A stretch of 64,000 nucleotides of DNA from Spirometra erinaceieuropaei (lineage: Eukaryota > Platyhelminthes > Cestoda > Diphyllobothriidea > Diphyllobothriidae), in assembly GCA_902702965.1 (NCBI GenBank), contig CACRXP010000017.1:1572023-1636022 (forward strand), written 5' to 3'. Under the pieces are notes generated by a model. That model did not search any database. It had not been told where the DNA came from and saw nothing but the letters and a program-made list of their open reading frames with translations. Numbering within the stretch: the first letter of the stretch is position 1; every line of letters begins with the position of its first letter. The position numbers and the translations under genes are program-made. Shown piece by piece: positions 60,830-64,000 of the stretch.

Positions 60830-63800
60830 ACAAACCCACCCGAGGAAAAAATATACTAGACGCTATTTTCACCAACGACATCTGGCCCTTCTATGTGCAT
60901 TGCGGCTGCGTAGCCTTTGAGAGTGACCATAAAGAAATAATATAAATACTCCCCTTAAATGCAAAACTAGCACCCAATTTATTAACACCCGCCTTAACTC
61001 AAAAAATTTGACAAACACTGAATGAACAACTATATTAGGTCATTGGACTGGAGCCCATATCCTCTAACAACATCCCCTATGGAAGCAGTTGACCTATTGT
61101 ACTGTGTCCTATTTATAATTCGAGATATTTTGATAGACGAAAGACTACCGTATGAGAAATCACCACTCCTACAATTCCTTTCACCTAAACTAAAAAACTA
61201 CAAAAACAGCCACACAACCCGTCTCTAAGTTATTTATCTATACTTCGACCTAGTTATGAAAATGCAAAAGACCATAGCAGCAGAACATCGGGCATTAGAA
61301 TCCCCTGACCTAAAAGCCCAGATGTTTCAGAAACAAATGAATAATCATCGACAGTCAGGACCATGAACTATTCTTGATGAATCAGGACAAGTTATAACAA
61401 ATGACAACCAGATAGCAAACTCATTTAACAAATACTTCTCAACTGACTACACAGTCGAGTAGGGAACGATCGACCAACTGACAGAGATGACAGAACGCAT
61501 ACTTATTGAGATCCGTTTTAGTGAAGAAACTGTTAAAGTAGCCATTAAGCAACTATCCAACGCCAACTCTTATGGGACGGACAAAATCCCCCTATGTATT
61601 CCGAAGCATATGACATGCTCAATACTCCTATCTCAGTTATTCACCCTACTCCAGTCAAATGCACTTTTTCCGGACATGTGGAAATACTCGACCATCGCAC
61701 CGATCTTTAAAAGCGGCAACCGATCTCATACCCAAAACTATCGTGGTGTTCACCGAACACCGGCTATAGCTAAAATCCTCAAAAAAAATAGTCTACAACC
61801 AAGTACTAGACCATCTCATAAACGCCAACCTCATTCCCTCCTCTCAACATGCATTTTTACCTAAAAAGTCGTGTTAGTCCTGCCACCTGCCTTTTTTGGA
61901 ATTCGTTTCCGGCATTAGAGACGATGGGAACACAGTAGCTTCAATATACTTTGATCTAAAAAAGGCCTTTGACAAAGTCCCCCATAAAAGACTACTGGAA
62001 AAGCTCAAAAGTCATGAAATTAGGCCTCCCCTTCTCGATTTTCTTAAATCCTATCTTCAAAACCGATATCAAGTGGTGCAAATTCGACACATAGTCTCTG
62101 AACCATCACTTATTACTAGTGGCGTACTTCAAGGCACTATCCAGGGCCCCCTTCTATTTCTTATATATGTTCACGACTTATCGTCCATATCAGTATCAGC
62201 TAAGACGTTTTTATATGCGGACGACCTTAAACCTGCATATGCATATAACGGAAATACAGTTGCAAATATTCACAGAACAATTGAAACTGACCTCAGAAAA
62301 CTCAGCGAATGGAGTAGTCAATGGCAGATGCCCTTTTCACCAGAAAAATGTCATCTCCTGATCTTTGGCCCACAAAATCTTCCCCCCATAGTTTTCGAGG
62401 ATAATGAAATAACGGAGGCCCCGTCGGTAAAAGATTTAGGTCTCAGCTATACAAACACCCTTGATATATCTCCCCACGTCCAACAAATATCACCGAAAGC
62501 CACTCGCCTGTGTGGATTCATATGTGAAAATTTCACCTTAAATGCACTAAAAATATATCTTTTTAAAATGTATGTTTTACCTCTCCTACATTATTGCTCA
62601 ATTTTCTTCGGTATAATGCCCTCAGTCCGCTAAAAGTGACAAGAAGGCATTCAGAGACATTCTATTAGATTTTTGTTCAGAAGTGATAACACCCAGGGTT
62701 CATACTTAGAACTATATCATAAATACGGTATTCGACCCCTCTGGATCAGATGACTCCAAAATGGTCTGAACTTCCTATTTAAGGTCACCCATGACCGAGA
62801 TATTCTCAAAATGAATTTAATAACAAACGAAAACGCCCCCAGAAACACCAGAAATAACGAAGATATTATAAAGATCACAAAATTCACAAGGTCCCAACGG
62901 TCGAATTTATACACCATAAGATATGCCACTATCTGGAGTGCTCTCCCAAGTTCTATCCGGAAAAGTCGAACCTTAATCGAGTTTAAAATAAAAACTAAAA
63001 AATTCCCTTTAAATAACAATACACATTTATAGCAGAGCGGATACGACAGAGTCTGGGGGGTAGATTGATACAGCACTGTTTCGGGCTTGTTTACCTTCAT
63101 TCAGCCAACCATAACCCTGACCACCAGCTGGGACCGGAATCACAAACATGCGCACAGACGCACCTGGCGCAGCTGGTCCACTACTGGGGTCTACCAGATG
63201 GGTCATAAGCACTTCATTGAACCGAAGTTTATCAATGGATCGGTGTGCGCCCATTCCTGAGTGAATACATATTTATTTTTGAATAAGATAGGACATTTCT
63301 CAGCTCAAGTCCTTGAAATATAATTTGGTCCGAAAGGGCTCTGATGGTGCCAACTGCTTGAATAATGATCAAATTTATGAAAGACAGCATCATTGATAAG
63401 CAGAGAGCAGATAGTGATATTCTTTCTTTCCTACTTTTCTCATTTCCATAAGCCCTGCCACCTGACACTAAATATCCCTTCCGGAGCTAATAATAACATA
63501 ATTTTCGATAAGATTCTGCATATTAGTTGTGCGCAAGTCCATATGAAGGCCATATTAAACATATATACAAGTATATAAGATCGTAGTAAACCTGTAAAAT
63601 TAATCCATCCATTTTTAACTTTATGTAAGGCGTTTTTTCACCCCTCAATCATCATGTTTCTCAATGGACTTCTAATTCAGAAACTATGAATTGCATTTTG
63701 TGAAGATTCGGCCTACCTCGTCTAAAACTCGCATGTAAATTTATTTTAGCTTGCTTTGATGGGACCCCGACGGGTCTTTAACAAAAATTATCTATCTATC

Positions 63801-63830
63801 TATCTAAATTATCTATCTACTCCTATAATG
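60830..63830 (+). mobile_element. LINE with endonuclease end, reverse transcriptase and 3' UTR, broken
   Basis: Read on +: the endonuclease C terminus near 60845-60945 (NILDAIFTND, FESDHKEI), an RT N-terminal domain near 61380-61860 (ILDESGQVITNDNQIANSFN, NSYGTDKIP, IFKSGNRSHTQNYRGV), an RT palm in a 245-codon frame 61896-62633 (FDLKKAFDKVPHKRLLEKL, SGVLQGTIQGPLLFLIY, catalytic FLYADDL), then C-terminal text to the stop near 63032 (YATIWSALPSSIRKSR). A foreign segment of about 550 nt seems to sit at 63033-63575. The family 3' UTR follows at 63580-63780. Several stops and frameshifts make it inactive. CR1/Jockey-like. Confidence 0.88.
63781..63818 (+). repeat. (TATC)n microsatellite at LINE 3' terminus
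   Basis: TATC/TCTA units follow directly after GGGACCCCGACGGGTCTTTA, in the same position as the ATT run of the LINE end near 1900. Confidence 0.85.
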
Positions 63831-64000
63831 TCACATTCACAAGAACAATATGATGCATGACTCAATATTATTTTGACAGCTTTGAGTGTGACTTACCATT
63901 GAATGTTTCTTATTCCTGCCATATATTCATCTTTCCCAGCTCTTAGTTCAGACAACTATGGCAAGCCTCCTGAAAAACACGAACGAACTCTGCGACCTCT

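Noticed and set aside
63850..63969. A spliced-leader RNA gene ending in ATG before GTAAGT
   Set aside because: The ATG|GTAAGT context resembles flatworm spliced leaders, but no Sm-binding site follows and the sequence does not fold as expected.

Overview
The window is eukaryotic, from a repeat-rich, intron-rich metazoan genome. It is probably a flatworm, and most likely a tapeworm of the diphyllobothriidean kind. That placement is inference. It rests on very short introns in one gene, on degraded retrotransposon families of a type I associate with these worms (a Gypsy element related to CsRn1, APE-type LINEs, a LINE tail with paired C2H2 zinc fingers), and on the low gene density. Two assembly gaps (runs of N) are present. 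I see no bacterial operons, CRISPR arrays, rRNA genes or intact tRNA genes.

Two protein-coding genes can be reconstructed. (1) SNW1 (SKIP/Bx42/Prp45; spliceosome component and transcription coregulator) lies on the + strand at 4486-6251. It has five coding exons separated by four micro-introns of 43, 31, 32 and 40 nt, and the frame is open and complete (539 codons plus stop). (2) A HIP1/HIP1R (Sla2-type) endocytic clathrin-actin adaptor lies on the - strand. Its coding exons run from 57193 down to a TAG stop at 13553. About 20 exons with matching splice phases give an N-terminal ANTH domain, a linker with a clathrin-box-like LIEID and an NPF tripeptide, a coiled coil, and a C-terminal I/LWEQ (THATCH) actin-binding domain. 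Only the first coding exon, carrying the start codon, was not found. The two genes converge on the 6252-13552 spacer.

The rest is mostly retroelement debris. Region by region: 1-1130 Gypsy pol remnant; 1690-3290 a LINE 3' end abutting an antisense LINE reverse transcriptase; 10880-12295, 17690-18950 and 29990-31560 three rotten copies of one LINE family, the third split by other repeat material; 36987-40860 a cluster of tRNA-headed SINE-like units, some tandem and some inverted; 41467-47625 a roughly 2.9-kb tandem duplication around a gap that copies one HIP1 exon; 50700-51520 a repeat ending in a GAA run; 57825-58205 an antisense LINE 3' end; 58210-58760 and 60370-60760 decayed trinucleotide arrays; 60830-63830 a nearly full-length but broken LINE.

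I did not find a convincing undescribed biological system. The most useful observations are the contrast in intron size between the two neighbours, the duplicated HIP1 exon whose phase forbids including both copies, a possible 78-nt frame-preserving cassette exon in HIP1, and the tandem or palindromic SINE arrays.
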